A program made the position numbers and the translations under genes. A model generated the notes under the pieces. It was given only the letters and a program-made list of their open reading frames with translations. It made no database searches and was not told where the DNA came from. Positions 44,213-54,072 of a stretch of 64,000 bases of DNA are shown one piece after another. The stretch comes from Antarcticimicrobium luteum (lineage in GTDB: Bacteria > Pseudomonadota > Alphaproteobacteria > Rhodobacterales > Rhodobacteraceae). Position 1 is the stretch's first letter, and each line of letters starts with the position of its first letter. Location: assembly GCF_004358185.1 (NCBI RefSeq), contig NZ_SMUV01000072.1:1-64000 (forward strand), in the 5' to 3' direction.

Positions 44213-45799
44213 CTAAAAGACGAACATATCCGCCGTCACCTCAACCAAGGAGACGCCGCGCAACTCGATCGAGATGTCCGCAACCTCCCAGTTGCCGGTA
44301 TTTAGATAGATCGTCACATCGCCCTCGGCATCCGCGCCGATCACCAGATCGGCGAATCCGGCGCCAATGTCCTTGGCCACCTCGGTGAAATCCAGGCTGT
44401 CGCGGGCCGGATCGAAATCCTCGACGATGTCATGCGAGACCGCGCCGCCAAAGCCGCTCAGGCTTTCTCCGTCCCCGACCTTGTAGATCAGCACATCGGC
44501 CCCGGCGCCGGTCCAGATGAAATTGGTGCCGGTGCCGCCGAAGATCTGGTCGTTGCCGTCACTTCCGAAAAGCACCTCGTTCATCTTGGCGCCATAGGTC
44601 AGAAAGATCGACCGGTCGTCGCCGATATCCGTCACCGCCCCGTCCAGGAACATGAAGGTGAGCGGTGTCCAGTAGGCACCGTTGATGGACAGCTCTTCAA
44701 CGAAAAACCGGTCATGCTGTCCGGCCCTGAACATGTTGGCGACGGTGACATGAGCGCCGTCGCCGCCGCCGACCTCCATCACCATGTCGTCAGCGCTGCG
44801 CCAGAACCGCAGCGCGCCATAGGTCTCGGCCACCGAACTGCCCGACGGGCCGTAAAGCCCGATCAGATCGATCACGTCGTGGCTGCTCCAGGTGCCGGCG
44901 GTCCCCTTGTCGATGATGCGGTCGCGTCCGGCTGCGCCCGCCTCGCCCCCGGCGTCGACCACATAGATGTCGGCCCCCGGCCCGCCGATCAGAACGTCGT
45001 CGCCCGGCCCCCCGGCCAGACGATCGTCGCCCGCGCCACCAATCAGCCGGTCGTTGCCCTGCCCGCCGGTCAGCCCGTCGTTGCCCACGTTGCCCCGCAA
45101 GAGATCCCGGCCCGCCGCACCCTCGATCGAGTCGTGACCGCCCTGACCGGCGATGATGTCCCGCCCGTCGCCGCCAAAGGCCCGGTCGTTGCCGGCGCCC
45201 AGCCACAGCCTGTCGGCACCGGCGCCCCCAAAGCCCACATCGTCGCCCCGCCCGAGGCGCAGATGGTCGCCGCCGCCGTTGCCGAAGGCGAAATCGTCGC
45301 CGCCACCGGCCCGCAAGAGATCGTCAGCCAGGCCACCCGCCAGAATATCCGCCGCGCCGGAGCCGGATGCCCCGGCCGCAAGGCGATAGACCACGCCGCC
45401 CGCCTCAAGTGTTTCCACCCCGGTTCCGCCAAAGTGATCCTTGATGACGAAATCATAGGCCGGCAGCGCCGGTTTGTGGAACCGGTAGGGCCGGTGCGGC
45501 AGGTGCAGGATGAAATCCTGCCCCAGGCGCTCGGCCGTGGCCCATGCCTGATACCCCAGGCTGGCAGAGTGGTACATCGCACCGGCCCCGACGATCTGGT
45601 CGCGGCCCCCGTCGCGGCCCCTGTCATCAATGACATACGAGCGGTGCACCCCGCCCGAGACGTCATAGACGTCGCCGCCGTTCAGTCCTGACAGCAGATC
45701 CGCCTCGCCGGGGATGTCGGTGCCATATGTCTGGAACAGATCCGCCTCCGCGGTCCCGCTCAGATCGTCGGTCCCGGTGGTGCCTGTCAGGGTCGCCAT
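44213..45799 (-). CDS. RTX calcium-binding protein, repeat-rich
   Basis: This 528-residue acidic protein starts with TGTTGTDDLSGTAEAD, without a signal peptide. Residues about 150-292 are a long run of glycine/aspartate nonapeptide repeats (GGGDDFAFGNGGGDHL, GGAGDDRLAGGPGDDVL and similar), about a dozen units. A non-repeat domain follows (about 300-400), then another short RTX-like stretch (SDGNDQIFGGTG) and a C-terminal hydrophobic end (EVTADMFVF) like a type I secretion signal. No exporter genes are nearby. It has its own intergenic promoter region facing rhlE. Confidence 0.85.
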   Translation of the reverse strand: MATLTGTTGTDDLSGTAEADLFQTYGTDIPGEADLLSGLNGGDVYDVSGGVHRSYVIDDRGRDGGRDQIVGAGAMYHSASLGYQAWATAERLGQDFILHLPHRPYRFHKPALPAYDFVIKDHFGGTGVETLEAGGVVYRLAAGASGSGAADILAGGLADDLLRAGGGDDFAFGNGGGDHLRLGRGDDVGFGGAGADRLWLGAGNDRAFGGDGRDIIAGQGGHDSIEGAAGRDLLRGNVGNDGLTGGQGNDRLIGGAGDDRLAGGPGDDVLIGGPGADIYVVDAGGEAGAAGRDRIIDKGTAGTWSSHDVIDLIGLYGPSGSSVAETYGALRFWRSADDMVMEVGGGDGAHVTVANMFRAGQHDRFFVEELSINGAYWTPLTFMFLDGAVTDIGDDRSIFLTYGAKMNEVLFGSDGNDQIFGGTGTNFIWTGAGADVLIYKVGDGESLSGFGGAVSHDIVEDFDPARDSLDFTEVAKDIGAGFADLVIGADAEGDVTIYLNTGNWEVADISIELRGVSLVEVTADMFVF

Positions 45800-46222
45800 T
45801 GATCGTTCTCCTCCCGGATCGGTCCGGATCGCTGTGCCGGGCGCGTTCCATCACCTCCGCCCGGTCGGAGCCTGCCCGGCGGCGCCTTAAAAAACAATCA
45901 ACCAGAGTTTATGTGGGGACAAACGCCCCTCCTCCCCCCGGCATTCTTCACCAAACTGCACGGCGCCCGCCCAACACGGTGAACACCACGGATCGGTCCG
46001 GCGACCGGATCACTATTGGAACAATGACTACGAAATAGTGACATTGTTTCCATTTACGCCTTAAACCGCCGCAATTTTCGGTCCGGGGCGACTCTGTTTG
46101 ACCGCGCCCCGCCTTTTTGCTATGCGGCATCAAGGGCTATCATGCGCAAGACGCGGGACCATCCGGGTCCGGCCCAGATCAGACGCGCGGGCCATGTCGA
46201 TGTCCGCGAAACGCGGATACAT
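45800..46222. promoter_or_regulatory. 423-base divergent intergenic region with interleaved inverted repeats
   Basis: No gene is visible between the divergent RTX and rhlE genes. The A+T-richer middle holds two non-coaxial inverted repeats: CACTATT (46011-46017) with AATAGTG (46034-46040), and GGAACAATG (46018-46026) with CATTGTTTCC (46042-46051, one extra base). These could form alternative hairpins or bind a regulator of one or both genes. The remainder shows nothing further that I can name. Confidence 0.45.
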
Positions 46223-47707
46223 ATGACAAAATTTTCTGACCTGAATCTCAACCCGAAGGTTCTCAAGGCCGTAGAAGAAGCCGGCTACGAGACGCCCACC
46301 CCGATCCAGGCCGGCGCAATCCCGCCGGCGCTCGAGGGGCGCGACGTTCTGGGCATCGCCCAGACCGGCACCGGCAAGACAGCCAGCTTTACCCTGCCGA
46401 TGATCACGCTTCTGGCGCGTGGCCGGGCGCGGGCGCGGATGCCGCGCAGCCTGGTGCTGTGCCCGACGCGGGAACTGGCCGCCCAGGTCGCCGAGAACTT
46501 CGACACCTATGCCAAGCATGTCAAACTGACCAAGGCGCTGTTGATCGGCGGCGTCAGCTTCAAGGAACAGGATCAGCTGATCGACAAGGGCGTCGACGTG
46601 CTGATCGCCACCCCGGGCCGGCTGCTCGATCATTTCGAGCGTGGCAAGCTGCTGCTCACCGGCGTGCAGATCATGGTGGTGGACGAGGCTGACCGCATGC
46701 TCGACATGGGGTTCATTCCCGATATCGAGCGCATCTTCTCGCTGACGCCCTTTACCCGCCAGACGCTGTTCTTCTCGGCCACCATGGCGCCCGAGATCGA
46801 GCGGATCACCAACACCTTCCTGTCGGCGCCCGAGCGCATCGAGATCGCCCGCCAGGCGACCACCGCCGAGAACATCGAACAAGGTGTGGTCATGTTCAAG
46901 GCCTCGCGCAAGGACCGCGAGGCCAGCGAAAAGCGCAAGCTGCTGCGGATGATGATCGACGCAGAGGGCGAAAAATGCACCAACGCCATCATCTTCTGCA
47001 ACCGCAAGACGGATGTGGATATCGTCGCGAAATCGCTCAAGAAATACGGTTATGACGCGGCCCCGATCCACGGCGACCTGGACCAGAGCCAGCGCACCCG
47101 CACCCTGGACGGGTTCCGCGAAGGCTCTTTGCGTTTCCTGGTGGCCTCGGATGTGGCCGCGCGCGGTCTGGACGTGCCCAGCGTGAGCCATGTGTTCAAC
47201 TTCGACGTCCCCAGCCATGCCGAGGATTACGTGCACCGGATCGGCCGCACAGGCCGCGCCGGACGCGATGGCAAGGCCATGATGATCTGTGTGCCGCGCG
47301 ACGAAAAGAACCTCGAGTCCATCGAGCGGCTGGTGCAAAAGGAAATTCCGCGGCTGGACAACCCGCTGAAATCCGACCGGCCCGAAGCCGAGCCCGAGGC
47401 GGAACGCGCGCCCAGGCCCGAGCGCAGGTCGGCCGCGAAACCCGCTGCGAAACGGGTCGAAAAACCGGCCGAGCAACAGGTTGAGCAACAGATCGAGACC
47501 CCGGCGGAAGAGACCCGTGGCGCCGCGCCCCGCGACGAGGATCGCAGCACCTCCAGGCCACCGCGCGACACCGGCGCGCCGCGCCGGCGCGGCGACAGGG
47601 GTGACCGCGGTGACCGGGGTGACAAAAAGGGCAACAACGTGGTCGGCATGGGCGACCACATGCCCAGCTTTATCGCGCTGAGCTTCGAGGAGCGTCGCGC
47701 CGGCTGA
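46223..47707 (+). CDS. rhlE: DEAD-box RNA helicase, RhlE-like
   Basis: This 494-residue helicase has the DEAD-box motif set: Q motif TPIQAGAIP, Walker A AQTGTGKT (about 47-54), PTRELAAQV, TPGRLLDH, DEAD as VVDEADRMLDMG, SAT, and HRIGRTGRAGR near 345-355. The C-terminal tail (about 385-470) is charged and ends in repeated GDRG units that probably bind RNA. It remodels structured RNA in ribosome assembly or decay. A strong terminator follows. Confidence 0.93.
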   Translation: MTKFSDLNLNPKVLKAVEEAGYETPTPIQAGAIPPALEGRDVLGIAQTGTGKTASFTLPMITLLARGRARARMPRSLVLCPTRELAAQVAENFDTYAKHVKLTKALLIGGVSFKEQDQLIDKGVDVLIATPGRLLDHFERGKLLLTGVQIMVVDEADRMLDMGFIPDIERIFSLTPFTRQTLFFSATMAPEIERITNTFLSAPERIEIARQATTAENIEQGVVMFKASRKDREASEKRKLLRMMIDAEGEKCTNAIIFCNRKTDVDIVAKSLKKYGYDAAPIHGDLDQSQRTRTLDGFREGSLRFLVASDVAARGLDVPSVSHVFNFDVPSHAEDYVHRIGRTGRAGRDGKAMMICVPRDEKNLESIERLVQKEIPRLDNPLKSDRPEAEPEAERAPRPERRSAAKPAAKRVEKPAEQQVEQQIETPAEETRGAAPRDEDRSTSRPPRDTGAPRRRGDRGDRGDRGDKKGNNVVGMGDHMPSFIALSFEERRAG

Positions 47708-47737
47708 TCCCGGCAAACGCCATGTCCGGAATGCAAA

Positions 47738-47774
47738 CGCGCCCGGGGCTCAGGCCCCGGGCGCGTTTTTCTTT
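47738..47774 (+). terminator. Strong intrinsic terminator after rhlE
   Basis: Twelve-base arms (47738-47749 and 47754-47765) around a four-base loop are followed by TTTTTCTTT. It lies 30 bases past the rhlE stop; on the other strand it also sits past the rnj stop and may serve both convergent genes. Confidence 0.88.
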
Positions 47775-47796
47775 GGTCGTCGTGACCGGACGGTGA

Positions 47797-49464
47797 TCAG
47801 CCCAGCCGGCTGATCACCACAGTCACCTCGGGTTTCTTGCCGATCTCTGTCTGCGCGCTTTGGCGGGCGACGCGGCGCAGCCCCTCTTCCAGCTTGTCAT
47901 CGTCGGTCAGGGTCTTGCGCCCGGCCCGTCCCAGAAACTGGGCCAGATCCTCTTCCAGCACATCGGCCAGCGGCGCCTTCGAGGTGCCGGTCCCGGCCAG
48001 CCCCATCAGGTCGACCCAGGCGCCGTCGATCGGCTCGTCCTCTTCGTCCATCACCACTGACACCACCACATGACCGTTCAGCGCCATGCGGATCCTGTCG
48101 CGCACGATGCCGTCCAGCGCGCCGATCTTGACCGAACCGTCCAGATAGGTCCGCCCGGTTTCGACATAACCCGCAACCGTGGGCGCATTGCCCGACAGAT
48201 CCAGCATCATGCCATTGACCGCGATCACCGAGGCGATGCCGCGCGCCTCGGCCAGACGGGCATGTTCGCGCAAATGCCGGTGCTCGCCATGCATCGGGAT
48301 CAGCATCTGCGGTTGCACGATCTGGTGCATCCGCTCCAGATCCGGGCGGTTGGCATGGCCCGAGACGTGATACAGACCACCCGCATCGTCGACCACGTCG
48401 ACACCCTTTTCGCTGAGCTGGTTCATGATGCGGATCACGCCGCGTTCGTTGCCCGGGATGGTCTTGGAGGAGAACAGGAACAGATCCCCCTCGGCCAGCG
48501 TCAGACCGCGATACTTGCCACGGGCCAGCTGGGCGCTGGCCGCGCGCCGCTCGCCCTGGCTGCCTGTCACCAGCAGCATCAGGTTCTCGCGCGGGATCTC
48601 CAGCGCCTCTTCCGGGCTCATTACCTTGGGAAAGGACCGCAGCACGCCGGTCTCCACCGCCGCCTCAATCATCCGGCGCATCGCCCGGCCCAGCAGCACG
48701 ATGGAGCGCCCGGCCCTTTCACCGGCCTCGGCCAGCGTCTTGACCCGCGCCACGTTGGAGGCAAACGTGGTCGCGACCACCATGCCCTTGGCCTTTGCGA
48801 CCAGCGCCTCGATCGGCTCGCCCAGTTCGGACTCGGACCGGCCAGGCGCGGCCGAGAACACATTTGTCGAATCGCAGATCAGCGCCCGCACGCCCGGCCG
48901 GGCCACCTCGGCCCAAAGCTCCGGATCAAAGGCCTCGCCCACCACCGGATTGGGGTCGAGCTTGAAATCGCCGCTGTGGATCACCCGGCCCTCGGGACTG
49001 TCGATCACCAGACCGGCGCTTTCGGGGATGGAGTGCGAGATCGGCAGAAAGCCGACCCTGAACGGCCCCGCCTCGACCTGTTCCGGCCATGCGGACACGG
49101 TGCGCACCGCCTCTTCGGGGTGGCCGAATTCCGCCATCTTGCCGCGGGCGATATTGGCGGTAAAGGCGCGCGCATAGACCGGCGCGCCCAGATCGCGATA
49201 GAAATGGGCGACGGCGCCCACATGGTCCTCATGCGCATGGGTGATGAAGATCGCGTCGAGCCGGTCGGCGCGGTCTTTCAGCCAGGTAATGTCGGGCAGG
49301 ATCAGGTCAACCCCTGGGCTGCCGTCCATATCCGGAAAGGTCACGCCCAGGTCGACCAGGATCAGCCGCTCCTTGTCCGGTGCGCCATAGCCATAGACAT
49401 AGGCGTTCATGCCGATCTCACCGGCGCCGCCCAGCGGCATGTAAATCAATCTTTCACTGCTCAT
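47797..49464 (-). CDS. rnj: Ribonuclease J
   Basis: This 555-residue metallo-beta-lactamase-type nuclease has the metal motif HAHEDH (about 76-81) and the beta-CASP domain (about 200-380, including SGHANRPDL near 367). RNase J degrades and matures RNA from 5' ends. It follows coaX with a four-base overlap. This is the last gene in the long nuo-birA-coaX-rnj run, a common order in alphaproteobacteria, so it may be partly cotranscribed with Complex I. Confidence 0.95.
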   Translation of the reverse strand: MSSERLIYMPLGGAGEIGMNAYVYGYGAPDKERLILVDLGVTFPDMDGSPGVDLILPDITWLKDRADRLDAIFITHAHEDHVGAVAHFYRDLGAPVYARAFTANIARGKMAEFGHPEEAVRTVSAWPEQVEAGPFRVGFLPISHSIPESAGLVIDSPEGRVIHSGDFKLDPNPVVGEAFDPELWAEVARPGVRALICDSTNVFSAAPGRSESELGEPIEALVAKAKGMVVATTFASNVARVKTLAEAGERAGRSIVLLGRAMRRMIEAAVETGVLRSFPKVMSPEEALEIPRENLMLLVTGSQGERRAASAQLARGKYRGLTLAEGDLFLFSSKTIPGNERGVIRIMNQLSEKGVDVVDDAGGLYHVSGHANRPDLERMHQIVQPQMLIPMHGEHRHLREHARLAEARGIASVIAVNGMMLDLSGNAPTVAGYVETGRTYLDGSVKIGALDGIVRDRIRMALNGHVVVSVVMDEEDEPIDGAWVDLMGLAGTGTSKAPLADVLEEDLAQFLGRAGRKTLTDDDKLEEGLRRVARQSAQTEIGKKPEVTVVISRLG

Positions 49465-50240
49465 CGCGGTGTATTTTCCTTGTTATAGCGATGGATCACG
49501 GTCAGTCCGTGCATCGTCAAATCTTCTTCAAAGGCGTCGAACAACGCCTCGGTCTGTTGAAACAGCGACGCCAGCCCCCCGGTCGCCACGATCATCATCT
49601 GCTGATCGCGCTCGGCCTTGATGCGGGTGCATATCTCGCGCACCAGGCCGACATAGCCCCAGAATACGCCCGATTGCATGCAGGCCACAGTATTGGTGCC
49701 CACCACCCGCTGGGGTTTGGCGATATCCACATGAGGCAGGGCCGCCGCAGCCATGTGCAGCGCCTCGAGGCTCAGGTTCACCCCCGGCGCGATCACGCCG
49801 CCCTCATAGGCGCCGTCATGACCAACTACATCGAATGTAGTGGCGGTTCCGAAATCTACAACGATCAGATTGCCGCCATGCCGGTCAAAGGCGCCGGCGG
49901 TGTTGACCAGGCGGTCGGGTCCGACCTGGGTGCCCGCATCGACGCGGGGCGCCTGCGGCAACAGGCATTCGGGCTTGCCCACCACCATCGGGCGGCAGCC
50001 AAAGAACCGGTCGGCAAAGACCCGCAGGTTGAACACCACCCGCGGCACAGTCGAGGAGATGATCACATCGGTGATGTCGGCCTCGATCCCGTAGTGTTTT
50101 ACCAGCGTGGAATACCAGGTGAAATAGGCGTCCGCAGTGCGCGCGTGATGGGTCGAGGTGCGCAGGGTACAGAGGAATTTCTCGCCGTCCCAGATCGAGA
50201 ACACGGTGTTGGTATTGCCGCAGTCGATGGCCAGAAGCAT
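49461..50240 (-). CDS. coaX: Type III pantothenate kinase CoaX
   Basis: This 259-residue enzyme phosphorylates pantothenate in CoA synthesis. It has the ATP-binding start LLAIDCGNTNTVFSIWDG (2-19), GPDRLVNTAGAF near 105 and the DFGTATTFDVV motif near 128. These match CoaX, not CoaA. It overlaps rnj by four bases and follows birA by 20 bases. Confidence 0.94.
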   Translation of the reverse strand: MLLAIDCGNTNTVFSIWDGEKFLCTLRTSTHHARTADAYFTWYSTLVKHYGIEADITDVIISSTVPRVVFNLRVFADRFFGCRPMVVGKPECLLPQAPRVDAGTQVGPDRLVNTAGAFDRHGGNLIVVDFGTATTFDVVGHDGAYEGGVIAPGVNLSLEALHMAAAALPHVDIAKPQRVVGTNTVACMQSGVFWGYVGLVREICTRIKAERDQQMMIVATGGLASLFQQTEALFDAFEEDLTMHGLTVIHRYNKENTPR

Positions 50241-50260
50241 GGGCCTTCCCCTCTCGTGTG

Positions 50261-51010
50261 TCAGAAAAAGACGTCGGCCGCCGGGATGCGCACCCGCCCT
50301 GCCGGGGTCATTAGAACAAGCTGGCCCTCGGCGTCCACCGTCTCGAAGGTGCCACGGGTCTCGGAGGTGCCGGTGCGCGCCGTCACCGGCTGCCCCAGAC
50401 GGGCTGCGCGGGACAGCCAGGCCTCGCGGATGGGGGCAAAGCCATAGGCCGCGAACTGCGCCTCATAGCGGGCAAAGGCGGCGGCCAGTTCGGTCAGGAA
50501 CGCCTCGGGCGCGATGCGCATCCCGGTCTCCCCGGCCAGAGAGACCGGGCGCAGCGCCCGCGCCTCGACCGCGTCGGCCGGCGGCGCCTCGGCCAGATTG
50601 ACGCCGATCCCGATGAAAAGCGGCATCGCGCCGCCCGCGACCCCCGCGCTTTCCAGCAGGATGCCCGCCAGCTTGCCACCATTCAGCAGCACGTCATTGG
50701 GCCATTTGAGCGAAAACGCCTCGGGCCGCCCGGTCACTGCGACGCAGGCGTCGAACAGGGCCAGCGCGGCGACGAAACTGCGCAGTGCCGCGTGTTGTGC
50801 CGGCCCGTTCAGACGCAGAACCAGCGTGGCGGAGAAATTCCCGGCAGGGCTGGCCCAGCCGCGCCCGCGGCGACCGCGCGCGGCGGTCTGATGGCGCGCC
50901 AGGATCCATTCGGGCCCGGCCAGGCCCGGCGCGATCCGCGCGGCCTCGTTCAGGGTGCTGTCCACCTCGTCGAGGAGCCGCCGCCCATACCCGTCCGGCC
51001 AGTCCGTCAT
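50261..51010 (-). CDS. birA: Biotin-[acetyl-CoA-carboxylase] ligase
   Basis: This 249-residue ligase attaches biotin to carboxylases. It has the ATP/biotin motif RGRRGRGWASPAGN (about 50-63), the SLKWPNDVLLNGGKLAGIL motif near 98-116 and a C-terminal SH3-like domain. It lacks the N-terminal HTH of E. coli BirA, so it is not a repressor. The ATG at 51010 follows GGAGG. It sits between nuoN and coaX. Confidence 0.93.
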   Translation of the reverse strand: MTDWPDGYGRRLLDEVDSTLNEAARIAPGLAGPEWILARHQTAARGRRGRGWASPAGNFSATLVLRLNGPAQHAALRSFVAALALFDACVAVTGRPEAFSLKWPNDVLLNGGKLAGILLESAGVAGGAMPLFIGIGVNLAEAPPADAVEARALRPVSLAGETGMRIAPEAFLTELAAAFARYEAQFAAYGFAPIREAWLSRAARLGQPVTARTGTSETRGTFETVDAEGQLVLMTPAGRVRIPAADVFF

Positions 51011-51032
51011 GCGCCTCCTCCCCAAATGGACA

Positions 51033-51058
51033 CGGCCGCCGAACGACGTCGGCGGCCG
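51033..51058. terminator. Hairpin between nuoN and birA
   Basis: Ten-base arms (51033-51042 and 51049-51058) are perfectly complementary around six bases. No T-run follows on the minus strand, so it may lower rather than stop transcription from nuo into birA. Confidence 0.4.
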
Positions 51059-51079
51059 CGCATCCGCAGGGTCGCGGGA

Positions 51080-52519
51080 TCAGTTGACAAGCGTCGCCGC
51101 CGCCACTGCCGCCGCGCCCTCGATACCGAACATATTGACGATCCCCAGCAGCATCACCGCCGCGGACCCGGTCAGAAACACCCAGAGTACGGGCGAGGAA
51201 TGGGTATCCATCTCTTCACCCTCGTCGCCGAAATACATGTAGAAAACGACGCGCAGGTAGTAGAACGCCCCGATCACCGAGGCGACCACACCGGCGATGG
51301 CGAGCCAGGCCAGACCGCCCTCATAAGCGGCGCGCAGCACATAGAACTTGCCGAAGAACCCCAGCATCGGCGGCACACCGGCCAGGCTGAACATCAGGAT
51401 CAGCATCGCCAGCGCCTTGCCCGGCTCGCGCTTGGCATACATGTTCAGCGCCGAGATGTCGGTGATCGGCTTGCCGTCCTTCTCCATCATCAGGATAAAC
51501 GCGAAGGTGCCCAGGTTCATGGTGACATAGATCGCCATGTAGATCAGCATCGCCTGCACGCCAAATGCCGTGCCGGCGGCCAGCCCCATCAGCGCATAAC
51601 CCATATGCGCGATCGAGGAATAGGCCATCAGCCGCTTAATGTCGCGCTGGCCGATCGCCGCCACGGCGCCGAGGAACATCGACAGGAGCGACAGCAGCGC
51701 GATCACCTGGCTCCAGTCCGGAACCGCGTGACCGAAGGCGTCGAACAGCACCCGAGCGAACAGCCCCATCGCTGCCATCTTGGGCGCGGTGGCAAAGAAT
51801 GCGGTCACCGGCGTCGGCGACCCCTCATAGACATCGGGTGTCCACATGTGGAACGGCACCGCCGACACCTTGAACGCCAGCCCCGAGATCAGGAACACCA
51901 GACCAAACAGAAGCCCGACCGAAACCTCGCCATGCTGTGCGGTCTGGATGATGCCGGAGAACAGCGTGGTGCCGGAATAGCCATAGACCAGCGAGGCGCC
52001 ATAAAGCAGCAGGCCCGAGCTGAGCGCGCCGAGGACAAAGTATTTCAGCCCCGCCTCGGTCGATTTCACGCTGTCGCGGCGCAGCGCGGCGACGACGTAG
52101 AGCGCGAGCGATTGCAGCTCCAGCCCCATATAGAGCACCATCAGGTCGCTGGCACTGACCATGACCATCATGCCGACCGCAGCCAGCGCCACCAGCAGCG
52201 GGTATTCAAACCGCAACAGACCCCGGCGCGACATGTATTCCTGGCTCATCACCAGCACCGCCGCCGCCGAGAGCAGGATCGCCACCTTGGCAAAGCGGGC
52301 GAAACCGTCATCGACGATCATGCCGCCAAAGGCCGCATGGGTGCCGCCCGGCCCGGTCGCGATCCAGACGGCCAGCAACACCATCAGCGCACCAGTGGTC
52401 CAGACCAGCGTCGGACCCAGTCGGTCCTTGGAGGTATAGACCGCGGCGAGCAGCGCCAGCATCGCGTAAACGGCCAGAACGATTTCGGGCAGGATAACGG
52501 TAAGATCGGCCTGGATCAT
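51080..52519 (-). CDS. nuoN: NADH-quinone oxidoreductase subunit N
   Basis: This 479-residue antiporter-like membrane subunit of Complex I has about 14 hydrophobic segments. Conserved residues include a membrane Glu in YMGLELQSL (about 130) and Lys in the segments around [10 protein letters not shown] and [15 protein letters not shown]. It is part of the proton-pumping arm. It is the last nuo gene on the minus strand, followed by birA. Confidence 0.95.
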   Translation of the reverse strand: MIQADLTVILPEIVLAVYAMLALLAAVYTSKDRLGPTLVWTTGALMVLLAVWIATGPGGTHAAFGGMIVDDGFARFAKVAILLSAAAVLVMSQEYMSRRGLLRFEYPLLVALAAVGMMVMVSASDLMVLYMGLELQSLALYVVAALRRDSVKSTEAGLKYFVLGALSSGLLLYGASLVYGYSGTTLFSGIIQTAQHGEVSVGLLFGLVFLISGLAFKVSAVPFHMWTPDVYEGSPTPVTAFFATAPKMAAMGLFARVLFDAFGHAVPDWSQVIALLSLLSMFLGAVAAIGQRDIKRLMAYSSIAHMGYALMGLAAGTAFGVQAMLIYMAIYVTMNLGTFAFILMMEKDGKPITDISALNMYAKREPGKALAMLILMFSLAGVPPMLGFFGKFYVLRAAYEGGLAWLAIAGVVASVIGAFYYLRVVFYMYFGDEGEEMDTHSSPVLWVFLTGSAAVMLLGIVNMFGIEGAAAVAAATLVN

Positions 52520-52530
52520 CTCCGGCTCCC

Positions 52531-54072
52531 TTAGTTCGAGGCGTGCTGGGTGGCGGCCTCGGCCGCGGCCAGCGCAGTGTCAAATTTCTCGACCAGCGCG
52601 CTGGTCGACGGTCCGATGATATCGGTGACCAGTGCCGGGTAGACGCCCAGCAGCAGGGTCATCGCCACCAGCGGGGCGAAGATCCACTTTTCCCGCGCGC
52701 TCATGTCCTGGATGGTCTTCAGGCTTTCCTTGATCAGGTCGCCGAATACCACCCGGCGATAAAGCCAGAGCGCATAGCTGGCCGAAAGGATCACCCCCGA
52801 GGCCGCCACTGCGGTGACCCAGGTGTTGACCTGGAAGGCCCCCATCATGGTCAGGAATTCGCCGACGAAGCCCGAGGTTCCCGGCAGGCCGACATTGCCC
52901 ATGGTAAAGAACATGAAGACCAGCGCATAGGCCGGCATCCGGTTGACCAGCCCGCCATAGGCGTCGATCTCGCGGGTGTGCATGCGATCATAGATGACAC
53001 CGACGCACAGGAACAGCGCCGCCGAGATGAACCCGTGGCTCACCATCTGGAAGATCGCGCCGTCAACGCCCTGTTGGTTGGCGGCAAAGATTCCCATGGT
53101 GACAAAGCCCATGTGCGCCACCGAGGAATAGGCGATCAGCTTTTTCATGTCGTCCTGCACCAGCGCCACCAGCGAGGTATAGACAACCGCGATCGCGCTC
53201 ATCCACAGCACCAGCGGCGCCATCACGTCCGATCCCACCGGGAACATCGGCAAGGAAAAGCGCAGGAAGCCATAGCCGCCCATCTTCAACAGGATCGCGG
53301 CCAGCACGACCGAGCCGGCGGTCGGCGCCTGAACGTGGGCGTCCGGCAGCCAGGTGTGCACCGGCCACATCGGCATCTTGACGGCAAAGCTGGCAAAGAA
53401 GGCCAGGAACAGCAGCGTCTGCATCCCGCCCAGCACATGAATCCCCAGCACCGAGAAACTGTCCGACGCAAATTCATGCGCCAGCAGCAGCTCGATATCG
53501 GTGGTGCCGGCATCGGCGAACATCGCCACCATCGCCACCAGCATCAGCACCGAGCCGAGGAAGGTGTAGAGGAAGAACTTGAAGCTGGCATAGATGCGGT
53601 TCTTGCCGCCCCAGATGCCGATGATCAGGAACATCGGGATCAGTCCGGCCTCAAAGAACAGGTAGAACAGCACCAGATCGAGGGCCATGAACACGCCCAG
53701 CATCAGCGTTTCCAGCAGCAGGAAGGCGATCATGTATTCCTTGACCCGGGTCTTGACCTCCCACGAGGCCAGAATGGTCAGCGGCATGATGAAGGTCGTC
53801 AGCAGCACGAAGAGCACGCTGATCCCGTCCACGCCCATCTTGTATTTCAGGCCCAGCAGCCACTCGCCCTCTTCCACCATCTGAAAGCCGGTGTTGGAAG
53901 GATCGAAGCCGGTATAGATGGCGATGGACACCAGGAAGGTGACCGAGGTGGCGAACATCGCCACCCATTTGGCGTTGCGCCGAGCGGCCTCATCATCGCC
54001 CCGAAGGAACAGCGCCAGGATCAGCGCGGCCAGCGCCGGGATGAAGGTGACAATCGAAAGAAGGTTGTCCAT
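52531..54072 (-). CDS. nuoM: NADH-quinone oxidoreductase subunit M
   Basis: This 513-residue proton-pumping subunit has about 14 hydrophobic segments, the conserved [18 protein letters not shown] segment with its Glu near 144, the [21 protein letters not shown] segment near 235, and [13 protein letters not shown]. It is homologous to NuoL and NuoN. Its start shares one base with the nuoL stop (TGATG), and nuoN follows 11 bases later. Confidence 0.96.
   Translation of the reverse strand: MDNLLSIVTFIPALAALILALFLRGDDEAARRNAKWVAMFATSVTFLVSIAIYTGFDPSNTGFQMVEEGEWLLGLKYKMGVDGISVLFVLLTTFIMPLTILASWEVKTRVKEYMIAFLLLETLMLGVFMALDLVLFYLFFEAGLIPMFLIIGIWGGKNRIYASFKFFLYTFLGSVLMLVAMVAMFADAGTTDIELLLAHEFASDSFSVLGIHVLGGMQTLLFLAFFASFAVKMPMWPVHTWLPDAHVQAPTAGSVVLAAILLKMGGYGFLRFSLPMFPVGSDVMAPLVLWMSAIAVVYTSLVALVQDDMKKLIAYSSVAHMGFVTMGIFAANQQGVDGAIFQMVSHGFISAALFLCVGVIYDRMHTREIDAYGGLVNRMPAYALVFMFFTMGNVGLPGTSGFVGEFLTMMGAFQVNTWVTAVAASGVILSASYALWLYRRVVFGDLIKESLKTIQDMSAREKWIFAPLVAMTLLLGVYPALVTDIIGPSTSALVEKFDTALAAAEAATQHASN

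Noticed and set aside
44213-45799. Glycine/aspartate-rich repeats as a DNA repeat array
   Set aside because: The periodicity is that of RTX nonapeptides in a coding frame; at the DNA level the units are diverged.
47551-47660. Short GACRGG-type tandem repeats at the end of rhlE as a regulatory repeat
   Set aside because: They encode the GDRG tail common in RhlE-type helicases and need no other explanation.
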